Assembly (NCBI GenBank): GCA_013298265.1
Contig: JAAFHE010000298.1
Location: 1-5,493, forward strand
DNA length: 5,493 nt
Source of the DNA: Lysobacterales bacterium
GTDB lineage: Bacteria; Pseudomonadota; Gammaproteobacteria; Xanthomonadales; Rhodanobacteraceae
Direction of reading: 5' to 3'
Below the pieces are notes generated by a model that was not told where the DNA came from, did no database searches, and worked only from the letters and a program-made list of their open reading frames with translations. A program made the position numbers and the translations under genes. How positions within the stretch are numbered: the stretch's first letter is position 1; every line of letters begins with the position of its first letter. This document shows, piece by piece, positions 1 through 5,493 of the stretch.

Positions 1-1341
1 CGGCTCGACCTAGGTGGGCACAAGCTCAAGCTCGAATACCGTTTCCTGCCCAATGATCCGGCCGACGGCGTCAGTCTGCAGCTGCCGCTGGCCTACGTGA
101 ACGCCGTGCCGGCCGCGCGCTGCGAGTGGCTCGTGCCGGGTCTGCTCGCCGAAAAGGTCGCCGAACTGATCCGCAGCCTGCCCAAGTCGCTGCGGCGCAA
201 TTTCGTGCCGGCGCCGGACTTCGCGCGGGCCTTCACCGCCAGTGAAGCGGTGCGCGACGACCCGCTCGCGCGCGTGCTCGCGGCGTACCTGCAGCGTGTC
301 ACCGGCGTGGCTGTCGGCGAGGCGGACTTCGCCGGTGCGGAGCTGCCGGCGCACCTGCGCATGCATTTCCGTGTCTACGACGAACAGGGGCGTACGCTGG
401 AGCAGGGCCGCGACCTGGCCCTGATCCAGGCCAACTGGAGTGGTGCCGCGCGCGCGGCGTTCTCGCGTCAGGCCGATGCGGATCTGACGCGCGAGGACGT
501 CGACACCTTCGATTTCGCCGAGATTCCCGACTCCCTCGTGAGCCAGGGCAACCTCACCGCCTATCCGGCGCTGGTCGACCTCGGCGACAGCGTCGCCCTG
601 CGCGTGTTCGAACGCCGCGACGAGGCACTGGCCTCGCATCGGGCCGGCGTGCTGCGCCTGCTGCGCCGCGCGCTCGCGGACAGGATCAAGCAGGCGCGCC
701 GGCAACTGCCGATCAACCACGCGCTGGCGCTGAAATACGCGGGTGTGGCCAGTGTGGAGTCGCTGCGCGAGGACCTCATCGAAGCCGCGCTGCAGGAACT
801 GTTCGCCGCCCGCCCGCTGGATTTGCGCCGGCGCGAGGATTTCGTCCACGCCGAAACCGAACTCGCGCGCCAGCTCTTCCCGGCCGCGATGCAGTGGCTG
901 GGTCTGGTCGAGGACGTGCTCGCGGCCTACGTGGAGCTGGCGCCGTGGCTCAAGCCGCCGCTGATGGGCTATGGCAAGGCCAACTACGACGACTTGCGCG
1001 AACAACTGGCCAACCTCGTCTATGCCGGCTTCGCGCGCGACGTGAGCCGTACGCGTCTCGCGCACTATCCGCGCTATCTCAAGGCGATGCGCCTGCGCGC
1101 CGAACGCCTGCGCGTGGATGCCAGCCGCGACCAGGCGCGTCTTCTCGCCCTTCAGGGCTACTGGCGCGAATACCTGAAACTGCGTGCGAGCGCGGAAATA
1201 CCCGCGGCAGAACTCGACGAGCTGCGCTGGCTCATCGAGGAGATGCGTGTGTCGTCCTTCGCACAGGAGCTGAAGACTGCTGAAGCCGTGTCGCCCAAGC
1301 GACTGCAGAAAGTCCTGGAAAACCTGAAACGGGAAAAATAG
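1..1341 (+). CDS. hrpA: ATP-dependent RNA helicase HrpA, C-terminal part (5' end outside window)
   Basis: This is the C-terminal third of HrpA, a DEAH-box RNA helicase that in E. coli acts on mRNA and on stalled ribosomes in the cytoplasm. The frame is open from base 1, so the GTG at 97 is an internal valine and not the start. The 446 residues seen lie after the helicase motifs, so no Walker or DEAH residues are visible. They match the HrpA-specific C-terminal domain (DUF3418): a segment like EYRFLPNDPADGVSLQLPL (window residues 12-30), the E-W-x-V-P-G-L-L stretch (about 41-48), SLPKSLRRNFVPAPD (59-73), and the family ending IEEMRVSSFAQEL followed by VSPKRLQKVLENL. The C-terminus therefore appears complete; E. 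coli HrpA is about 1300 residues. The TAG stop at 1339-1341 lies inside the left arm of an inverted repeat, and the next gene converges on it. No frameshift or in-frame stop is seen. The family call is firm; the exact role in this organism is inferred from family knowledge. Confidence 0.93.
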   Translation, partial: RLDLGGHKLKLEYRFLPNDPADGVSLQLPLAYVNAVPAARCEWLVPGLLAEKVAELIRSLPKSLRRNFVPAPDFARAFTASEAVRDDPLARVLAAYLQRVTGVAVGEADFAGAELPAHLRMHFRVYDEQGRTLEQGRDLALIQANWSGAARAAFSRQADADLTREDVDTFDFAEIPDSLVSQGNLTAYPALVDLGDSVALRVFERRDEALASHRAGVLRLLRRALADRIKQARRQLPINHALALKYAGVASVESLREDLIEAALQELFAARPLDLRRREDFVHAETELARQLFPAAMQWLGLVEDVLAAYVELAPWLKPPLMGYGKANYDDLREQLANLVYAGFARDVSRTRLAHYPRYLKAMRLRAERLRVDASRDQARLLALQGYWREYLKLRASAEIPAAELDELRWLIEEMRVSSFAQELKTAEAVSPKRLQKVLENLKREK

Positions 1342-1426
1342 AAATGAGAAGGGAAGAGAATCGAGAAACGAGTGGTGGAGCTACCCCGCCCACTCGTTTT
1401 CTCACTCCTGACTTTTCTATTTCCTG
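1331..1426. repeat. Imperfect inverted repeat at the convergent junction, possible intergenic repeat element
   Basis: The left arm (about 1331-1375) is strongly purine-rich and the right arm (about 1390-1426) is its imperfect reverse complement. The inner 13-14 bases match except for one extra T. Farther out, the left arm has GGGAAAAATAGAAA at 1331-1344, while the right arm read on the minus strand has GGAAATAGAAAA. The element covers the hrpA stop codon and ends one base before the stop of the minus-strand gene. I have the impression that similar purine-rich, dyad-containing intergenic repeats are scattered in Xanthomonadaceae genomes, but that is recollection, and this copy cannot be tested for copy number from one window. 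Confidence 0.45.
1363..1403. terminator. Candidate bidirectional terminator between convergent genes
   Basis: GAGAAACGAGTGG (1363-1375) pairs with CCACTCGTTTTCTC (1390-1403), a stem of about 13 bp with one bulged T around a 14-base loop. On the plus strand the stem is followed by a T/C-rich stretch (TGACTTTTCTATTTCC), and on the minus strand by the complement of the A/G-rich left flank. Each converging gene would therefore have a hairpin and a pyrimidine-rich tail. The tails are not clean U-runs, so efficiency is uncertain. The position between two convergent stop codons supports the role. Confidence 0.5.
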
Positions 1427-1427
1427 C

Positions 1428-1913
1428 TTACTTGACGCGCTTGACGCGCAGGCTGCAGCCGCAGCCGTCGACGTACATCAGCCAGCTACCCATCAGCATC
1501 GGCTTGATGCGGACAGCGGGGCTGTTCAGGCCGAGGTCGGTGCGCATGCCGGACTCGGCCTGCTGCCAGACCTGGCCGTTGTCGAGCTTGAAGGTGGTCT
1601 TGCCGAGCCAGCCGTCGACGGGGCCGTCGATGTGCGCTTCAATGGGTTGGCGGGCCTTATCGTCCGGGTAATACTCGACAACACCGTTGCGTGTTCCGCC
1701 GACCGCGATCGGTGCGCCGGGCGCGAGTCCGTGCAAGCGCAACCAGTCGTTGAGGGATTTGAGTTGTTCGGGACTCAGGCGGTCCAGGCCCGCCTGCTTG
1801 AATTCGGCGCCGCTCATACGTTCTTCGAGGGTGGAGAACTCGACGGCGTGAGCCATGCTGATGCCGGCGGCGGACAGAGCGACAGTGAGGGTCAAAGCCC
1901 GGAACCTGTTCAT
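1428..1913 (-). CDS. Small exported protein of unknown function (161 aa)
   Basis: The protein begins with a clear Sec signal peptide: basic MNRFR, a hydrophobic stretch, then an Ala-x-Ala type site ending AHA, with cleavage predicted after residue 23 (before VEFSTLEER). The mature part of about 138 residues has two sections. The first is acidic and helical, with ERMSGAEFKQAGLDRLSPEQLKSL and NDWL (about 31-57). The second is a probable beta-rich C-terminal half containing TTFKLDNGQVWQQ (about 107-119), then a GSW-x-M-x-V stretch and a basic tail. That pattern (F-x-L-x-N-G-Q-V-W followed by G-S-W and a basic end) is one I recognise from many uncharacterised exported proteobacterial proteins, but I know no demonstrated function. 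A C-G-C pair sits ten residues from the end (VDGCGCSLRVKRVK) and could be a disulfide or metal site. The start is set by GAGGTG four bases upstream. It is convergent with hrpA and divergent from the next exported gene. Periplasmic location is inferred from the signal peptide. The long plus-strand frame across this region is its shadow. Confidence 0.85.
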   Translation of the reverse strand: MNRFRALTLTVALSAAGISMAHAVEFSTLEERMSGAEFKQAGLDRLSPEQLKSLNDWLRLHGLAPGAPIAVGGTRNGVVEYYPDDKARQPIEAHIDGPVDGWLGKTTFKLDNGQVWQQAESGMRTDLGLNSPAVRIKPMLMGSWLMYVDGCGCSLRVKRVK

Positions 1914-1917
1914 GAAT

Positions 1918-1923
1918 CACCTC
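1918..1923 (-). promoter_or_regulatory. Ribosome binding site of the small exported protein
   Basis: Read on the minus strand, GAGGTG precedes the ATG (1911-1913) with ATTC between. This is a strong match to the anti-Shine-Dalgarno sequence, fixes this ATG as the start, and supports the minus strand as the coding strand here. Confidence 0.7.
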
Positions 1924-1956
1924 ATTGGATGCCGCGGGCGCGCGGCGAAAGCGGCA

Positions 1957-1962
1957 ATTGTA
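1957..1962 (-). promoter_or_regulatory. Candidate -10 box for the small exported gene
   Basis: On the minus strand this reads TACAAT, one mismatch from the consensus, and would start transcription near 1950, giving a short leader of about 37 bases. No good -35 lies at 16-18 bases; TTGAGG is present upstream but at a 20-base spacing. Treat as a weak prediction. Confidence 0.3.
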
Positions 1963-1992
1963 ACGAGTGCCACATCAGTTCACCTCAAGCAT

Positions 1993-2013
1993 CGGAATTT
2001 GGTCGAAAATCCG
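1993..2013. promoter_or_regulatory. Imperfect dyad in the divergent intergenic region
   Basis: CGGAATTT (1993-2000) and AAAATCCG (2006-2013) form an 8-base dyad with one central mismatch around GGTCG. It lies between the two candidate divergent promoters, a place where an operator would sit, but no known regulator site is recognised and chance is possible. Confidence 0.2.
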
Positions 2014-2033
2014 GCGCAACGGGTAACTGCTAC

Positions 2034-2065
2034 TTAACATTGGCGCGGTATGGCCTACGTATAAT
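2034..2065 (+). promoter_or_regulatory. Candidate sigma-70 promoter for the large exported protein gene
   Basis: A perfect TATAAT lies at 2060-2065. TTAACA (2034-2039, one mismatch to TTGACA) is upstream but with a 20-base spacer, longer than optimal; TTGGCG at 2040-2045 gives a 14-base spacer. The -10 is the strongest promoter-like word in this GC-rich region and points toward the downstream gene, with a predicted start of transcription near 2072. Confidence 0.45.
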
Positions 2066-2071
2066 CCGCGT

Positions 2072-2207
2072 CAACACGGTAGTCAGGAAATGCTCAGCCC
2101 GCTATGGGCAGGCCCGGCTGCAGGCAGGGATAGCACTACTGGCCCAAAGCTGGGTTCATGGGAACGCGTGGTCATCGCGCTCCGTTCAGGCAAATCAGTC
2201 ACTGGTG
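2072..2207 (+). other. Hairpin-rich 5' leader of the large exported protein gene
   Basis: About 135 bases separate the candidate promoter from the start codon and contain no convincing coding sequence. Several short hairpins follow one another: GCCC-GCTAT-GGGC (2097-2109), CCCA-AAGC-TGGG (2143-2154), GTTC-ATGG-GAAC (2154-2165) and CGCG-TGGTCAT-CGCG (2165-2179); the last three share boundary bases, so adjacent ones are mutually exclusive. An enclosing pairing of GTAG (2079-2082) with CTAC (2136-2139) and TGCT (2091-2094) with AGCA (2132-2135), separated by an asymmetric TCAGGAAA bulge, could close a domain. It does not match a riboswitch class I can recall, including cyclic-di-GMP-I. GC-rich DNA makes short stems easily, so regulatory function is only a possibility. 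Confidence 0.3.
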
Positions 2208-3944
2208 ATGAATACGATGAGGCAATTCCGGATCAACCGAACGAATGCGCTGATGCTGGGCCTGGTCATGGCCGGCGCCTGCGGAGTCAGCTACGGCGCG
2301 GATGTGCCTCTGGTATTCGAGAACGAAGACATCGCGTCGTTCTCCGCGATGCAGATCAACAAGACTCCGTCGGAATCCTCGACGACGACGACCCTGCGCA
2401 TGCTGCGCCCCACGCTCTGCGCCCGGGTGAATTCGGCAGCACCGCCGACCGGCTTTGCCAATCGCGTGAACGCGACCTTTGCCGGCCATTACGCAGGCGG
2501 CGATTTCAAGTTTGGCTTCGTCAATGGCGGCAATCAGATTTCGACGCCCGGTATCGGCTTCTGGAACTACCGCCCGAACGGCCTGACGATCCAGGCCGAC
2601 GACGAAACCCTGTGCTATGTGCTCACGGCCGATGGCGTACGCAAGGCCAGCGCTGGCCTGTTCACCGACACGTTCGACGGCATCAACGATCCGGACGCGA
2701 GCATCACGACCAGCGTTGCGTCGCTGCCGACCTTCTCCAGCCCGTTCTACACCTACTACATCGACGTGCGTATTCCGGCCGAGTTTTCGGGTATGAAGTA
2801 CGCCGTGCGCGACGGCTTTGACAGCTCGGTGTTCGCGACCGGTTCCGCGCGCTATTGCCCGGCCGCGCCGATCGGCACGACGCAGTGCTCACAGGGTTCC
2901 CTGCTCGCCAACAGTGTCGACGTCACGTCGACCGTGCCGCCCGGCGGTCTGGCCGTGCGCTATGTAGTGCAAAGGCTGCTTAATGTCGGCGTGGATCTGC
3001 CTGCCGATACCAGCATTTCGGTGACCTACGCTGCCCTGTTCCTGCCCGACGGTGCCGAGAGCAACCTCGGCAACAACGTCTCGTCGGGTCGCAATGCGCT
3101 GTCGGATCTTGCACCGGTCATCACCGCATCAAGCACCATGGTGCCGGTACTGGCCGAAGGCACGGGGGCGACCAATCTCTCTTTCGTCATCAGCGACGAC
3201 ACCAGCGAAACCGGCCTGCCCGCGCTTAATGCGACAGTGACGATTGATTTCAACGGCAATTTGCGCCCGGCCGTGAGTGTGAGCTGCGCGCAGCTGGGAA
3301 CGCCGTTGCCGGGCGAAAGCGTTCGGCGTACCTGCAGCTTCGACCTGCCGGCGTTCGATCCGGATTTCGCCACCGACTCGACCACGTCAGGCGTCTACGC
3401 GCCGGGTGTCCAGGCATCTGTGCGGATAGCGGCGACCGACAGCCGGGGCCAGACCACGACGACGTCAGTGCCCTTCCATGTGCTGTCGACGGACAACGAT
3501 GCGCCGACGTTCGCGTTCTCGGCATTGGCCGTGCCCGATGCAAGCAATGGCGGCATGCCGACGCTGACCTGCGACCTGGGCGCTGGCATACCGTATCCGC
3601 AGCAGTGCCTGGGCGATCTGACCGACTTCATTGTCAACCCCAAACCCGGTCCGGCGTATGCGTATGATGAACTCGCGGCCCAGTGGACCTTCTTCGCGGG
3701 CGTGCTCAGCGACAACAAGCTGAGCTGCACCGGCACGTTGCCGTCGATTTTCTCGACCCAGTTCCCCGGTGGCCTGCAGAGCCCGATACTCGTCAACCCG
3801 ACCAGCGCGTCGCCGGGTCTCGACTACAGCCTCTCGGGTGCGACCGGTACGGCGGACTGCACGGTCGTTGTCGGTGATGCGAACTACCCGGGTGGTCAGA
3901 ACTATACCCAGACGGTCAAGCAGTTCCGTATCAAAGTAAAATAA
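2208..3944 (+). CDS. Large exported protein with Ig/cadherin-like region, function unknown (578 aa)
   Basis: The N-terminus (MNTMRQFRINRTN, then ALMLGLVMAGACGV, then SYGA) is a Sec signal peptide with likely cleavage near residue 32 before DVPLVFENED. The mature protein is rich in Ser, Thr, Gly, Ala and Asp, poor in Lys, and contains ten Cys, an even number that could form disulfides after export. The N-terminal section (about 33-225) is unrecognised. Around 226-300, PPGGLAVRYVVQRLL, then ADTSISVTYAALF and ESNLGNN, recall DUF11/CARDB-like surface domains. Residues about 300-428 resemble an Ig-like or cadherin-like beta-sandwich, ending in DNDAPTF, similar to the DxNDNAPxF linker of cadherin repeats. 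The C-terminal section (429-578) has paired Cys and ends QFRIKVK, without a PEP-CTERM, IPTL or LPxTG sorting tail. No catalytic motif is seen. The frame is open much farther upstream (to 1344), but that part is antisense to another gene. ATG 2208 is chosen; ATG 2217, preceded by GGTGAT at 2204-2209, is an equally plausible start. It is followed by a strong terminator, so it is probably monocistronic. Confidence 0.82.
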   Translation: MNTMRQFRINRTNALMLGLVMAGACGVSYGADVPLVFENEDIASFSAMQINKTPSESSTTTTLRMLRPTLCARVNSAAPPTGFANRVNATFAGHYAGGDFKFGFVNGGNQISTPGIGFWNYRPNGLTIQADDETLCYVLTADGVRKASAGLFTDTFDGINDPDASITTSVASLPTFSSPFYTYYIDVRIPAEFSGMKYAVRDGFDSSVFATGSARYCPAAPIGTTQCSQGSLLANSVDVTSTVPPGGLAVRYVVQRLLNVGVDLPADTSISVTYAALFLPDGAESNLGNNVSSGRNALSDLAPVITASSTMVPVLAEGTGATNLSFVISDDTSETGLPALNATVTIDFNGNLRPAVSVSCAQLGTPLPGESVRRTCSFDLPAFDPDFATDSTTSGVYAPGVQASVRIAATDSRGQTTTTSVPFHVLSTDNDAPTFAFSALAVPDASNGGMPTLTCDLGAGIPYPQQCLGDLTDFIVNPKPGPAYAYDELAAQWTFFAGVLSDNKLSCTGTLPSIFSTQFPGGLQSPILVNPTSASPGLDYSLSGATGTADCTVVVGDANYPGGQNYTQTVKQFRIKVK

Positions 3945-3976
3945 CTCGCGTTTCGCCCGATCCCGTAGCACAACTC

Positions 3977-4002
3977 AACCCCGGCCTCGGCCGGGGTTTT
4001 TT
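3977..4002 (+). terminator. Strong rho-independent terminator
   Basis: CCCCGGCC (3979-3986) pairs with GGCCGGGG (3989-3996), realistically a 7-bp GC stem with a CTCG tetraloop, and AA before the stem can extend pairing into the following run of six T (3997-4002). It lies 32 bases after the stop of the large exported protein gene and separates it from relA. Confidence 0.9.
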
Positions 4003-4034
4003 CGATATGGGCTGGGCGGCGCGACGCGCTTCGC

Positions 4035-4040
4035 TACAAT
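4035..4040 (+). promoter_or_regulatory. Candidate -10 box of relA, consistent with a leaderless mRNA
   Basis: TACAAT ends six bases before the GTG start at 4047. A normal start of transcription about seven bases downstream of the -10 would fall on or next to the G of GTG, giving an mRNA with essentially no 5' leader. The -35 position (around 4012-4017, CTGGGC) is poor. The absence of any Shine-Dalgarno before the GTG fits leaderless translation. Confidence 0.4.
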
Positions 4041-4046
4041 CGCGGC

Positions 4047-5493
4047 GTGAAGCACGCCCTTTCGACTGCCAGTCTCGATCAGTGGATGGATTCCCGCCGG
4101 CGTCTGGCGCCGCTGTCGGAGGAGCTGGCCGCAGCCGGTTCCCGGCTCGACGCCGTGCTCGCCGCGCCGACGGATGTCGAGCCGGATGCGCGCCTGTCGA
4201 CCCTGACGGCGACTCTGCAACTGCTGGGCGACCTCGGCCTCGACGACGAAACCCTGGCCGCGACCATCGTCTACGAGCTGGACCGCGCCAGCGGTGCTGA
4301 AAGTGCCGCGACGACTTATGGCAGCGGTCTGCGCCTGCTCGTCGACGGTCAGGCCGCGGCGGAGAAGGTCTGGGCGCTCTACGCCGCACGCGACACCAAG
4401 ACCAGTGCCGAGGGTTTGCGCCGCCTGCTGCTGGCTGTCGTGCGCGACCTGCGTGTCGTGTTCATCCTGCTCGCGCGCCAGCTCGCGCGCCTGCGCGGAG
4501 CAGAGCAGCTCGACGATGTGCAGCGCCGCGCGCTGGGGCAGATGACGGCGGACATCCACGCGCCGCTTGCCAACCGCCTCGGCATCTGGCAGCTCAAATG
4601 GGAACTCGAAGACCTTGCCTTCCGCCTGGCCCAGCCGGAGACCTACCAGCGCATCGCGCGGCTGCTCGACGAGCGCCGCGTCGATCGCGAACGTTACATT
4701 GCCGGTGCCGTGGCCCAGCTTCGGGTAGCGCTGGCGGATGCCGGCATCGCCGCAGACATCGCTGGCCGTCCCAAGCACATTTATTCCATATGGAAAAAGT
4801 TGCAGCGCAAGGACGGCGACTTCGGCGCGCTCTACGACATCCGCGCGGTGCGCCTGCTCGTGAAAGACTTGCCAGCCTGCTATGCGGCTCTCGGCGTCGT
4901 GCATACCCTGTGGCCCTACATTCCTGGCGAGTTCGACGATTACATCGCGCGGCCCAAGGGCAACCACTACCAGTCGCTGCATACCGCCGTGGTCGGACCC
5001 GACGGCAAGACGCTGGAAGTGCAGATCCGCAGTCACGACATGCACGCGCATGCGGAATTGGGCGTCGCCGCGCACTGGCGCTACAAGGAAGGCGGCGGCG
5101 GCGACGCGAGCTTCGAGCGCAAGGTCGCGTGGATGCGCCAGCTGCTGGAGGCCAAGGACGACAGCGACGACGACGCGGCGCTGCTCGCCGGTCTGCGCAC
5201 CGACCTGCATGAGGACCGCGCCTACCTGCTGACGCCGCGCGGCGAAGTCATGGACCTGCCGCGCGGCGCGACGGTGTTGGATTTCGCCTATCACGTTCAC
5301 ACCGACGTCGGTCACCGCTGCCGTGGTGCCAAGGTCAACGGGCGCATCGTGCCGCTCGCGTTCCAGCCCGTCAGCGGCGACCGCATCGAGATCCTTACGG
5401 CCAAGGAGAAGGCGCCGCGGCGCGACTGGCTCAGCGCGCAGCACGGTTTTCTGACGACGCACCGTGCGCTGGAAAAAGTGCGCGCCTGGTTCA
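4047..5493 (+). CDS. relA: RelA, GTP pyrophosphokinase ((p)ppGpp synthetase), 3' end outside window
   Basis: RelA transfers pyrophosphate from ATP to GTP or GDP to make (p)ppGpp when uncharged tRNA enters the ribosome. The 482 codons visible run off the right edge; E. coli RelA has 744, so the helical, zinc-finger/conserved-Cys and ACT/RRM parts are missing. The N-terminal pseudo-hydrolase domain (about 40-165) lacks the HD catalytic set: the place of HDxxED reads YELDRA (76-81), and the later LADRLHNMR motif reads LARQLARLR. This marks the monofunctional RelA type and not bifunctional SpoT/Rel. HAPLANRLG (171-179) and QLKWELED follow. The synthetase domain has GRPKHIYSIW (240-249), the guanine-stacking Tyr in YQSLHT (308-313) and catalytic Glu in EVQIR (324-328), then ELGVAAHWRYKEG. 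The TGS domain (about 390-452) includes LTPRGEVMDLP, DFAYHVHTDVGHRC and GDRIEILT. All key synthetase residues are intact, so it should be active. GTG 4047 is the first reasonable start after the terminator; ATG 4086 (residue 14) is an alternative. Neither has a Shine-Dalgarno. Confidence 0.95.
   Translation, partial: MKHALSTASLDQWMDSRRRLAPLSEELAAAGSRLDAVLAAPTDVEPDARLSTLTATLQLLGDLGLDDETLAATIVYELDRASGAESAATTYGSGLRLLVDGQAAAEKVWALYAARDTKTSAEGLRRLLLAVVRDLRVVFILLARQLARLRGAEQLDDVQRRALGQMTADIHAPLANRLGIWQLKWELEDLAFRLAQPETYQRIARLLDERRVDRERYIAGAVAQLRVALADAGIAADIAGRPKHIYSIWKKLQRKDGDFGALYDIRAVRLLVKDLPACYAALGVVHTLWPYIPGEFDDYIARPKGNHYQSLHTAVVGPDGKTLEVQIRSHDMHAHAELGVAAHWRYKEGGGGDASFERKVAWMRQLLEAKDDSDDDAALLAGLRTDLHEDRAYLLTPRGEVMDLPRGATVLDFAYHVHTDVGHRCRGAKVNGRIVPLAFQPVSGDRIEILTAKEKAPRRDWLSAQHGFLTTHRALEKVRAWF

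Noticed and set aside
10..1065. 351-codon open frame on the minus strand opposite hrpA
   Set aside because: It is the mirror of HrpA codons in GC-rich DNA, with biased Arg/Gln/Val composition and no domain; hrpA itself matches its family end to end.
2072..2180. Cyclic-di-GMP, cobalamin or other known riboswitch, or a tRNA-like element, in the leader
   Set aside because: The conserved core sequences of these classes are not present, and no T-loop or acceptor pairing can be drawn.
1344..2207. Long plus-strand open frame that would extend the large exported protein upstream to an 866-residue product
   Set aside because: It runs antisense through the small exported gene, which has a strong ribosome binding site and signal peptide, and through the intergenic region with the promoter. 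It would bury a clear signal peptide in the middle of the protein.
2246..2290. Lipobox reading of the signal peptide (MAGAC) in the large exported protein
   Set aside because: The residue three before the Cys is Ala instead of Leu, Val or Ile, and a conventional cleavage site follows shortly after at SYGA. A lipoprotein is less likely, though not excluded.
2090..2821. Possible 243-codon plus-strand gene starting in the leader of the large exported protein
   Set aside because: Most of it is an Arg-rich out-of-frame shadow of the exported protein. Its AGGA is only one base from the ATG, which is too close to act as a ribosome binding site.
3465..3971. 168-codon minus-strand open frame opposite the end of the large exported gene
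   Set aside because: It begins inside the intrinsic terminator region and is Arg-rich with no domain; the plus-strand frame has the signal peptide and coherent composition.
3975..5462. 495-codon open frame on the minus strand opposite relA
   Set aside because: The plus strand encodes RelA with intact family motifs across the whole stretch. The minus frame is the usual GC-rich shadow, rich in Arg, Gln, Val and Ala with no recognisable domain.
1..5493. CRISPR array, insertion sequence, integron or phage gene, defence cassette
   Set aside because: No spaced direct repeats, transposase or recombinase motifs, target duplications or defence domains were seen. The genes are two housekeeping genes and two exported proteins.

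Overview
The window is GC-rich chromosomal DNA with GC-ending codons. Its proteins look gammaproteobacterial, most likely Xanthomonadales (Xanthomonadaceae/Rhodanobacteraceae type). This rests on the HrpA and RelA sequences, on a small secreted protein of a style familiar from that order, and on a TACAAT box almost touching the relA start. The assignment is by recognition from memory, not by search.

Layout. (1) Bases 1-1341, plus strand: the C-terminal 446 codons of an ATP-dependent RNA helicase HrpA, cut by the left edge. (2) Bases 1331-1426: a compact convergent junction holding a long imperfect inverted repeat with purine-rich and pyrimidine-rich arms. It overlaps the hrpA stop, stops just short of the next gene's stop, and could terminate transcription in both directions. 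(3) Bases 1428-1913, minus strand: a 161-residue exported protein of unknown function. (4) Bases 1914-2207: a divergent intergenic region with a candidate promoter for each flanking gene and a hairpin-rich leader of about 135 bases before the next gene. (5) Bases 2208-3944, plus strand: a 578-residue exported, Cys-containing, probably beta-rich protein with an Ig/cadherin-like section and no recognised catalytic domain. (6) Bases 3977-4002: a textbook intrinsic terminator. (7) Bases 4047 to the right edge, plus strand: relA, the (p)ppGpp synthetase of the stringent response, cut at the right edge after the TGS domain. It has a GTG start, no Shine-Dalgarno, and a -10-like box six bases upstream, so its mRNA may be leaderless.

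The four genes do not look like one operon. hrpA and the small exported gene converge, the two exported genes diverge, and relA is separated from its upstream neighbour by a terminator and appears to have its own promoter. hrpA (RNA helicase, ribosome rescue) and relA (ribosome-associated starvation signalling) both touch translation stress, but nothing here links them functionally. The two exported proteins are the accessory part of the window.

I did not find a new defence, mobile or other multi-gene system. The observations most worth a second look are the junction repeat, the structured leader of the large exported gene, the possible leaderless relA, and the two uncharacterised exported proteins.
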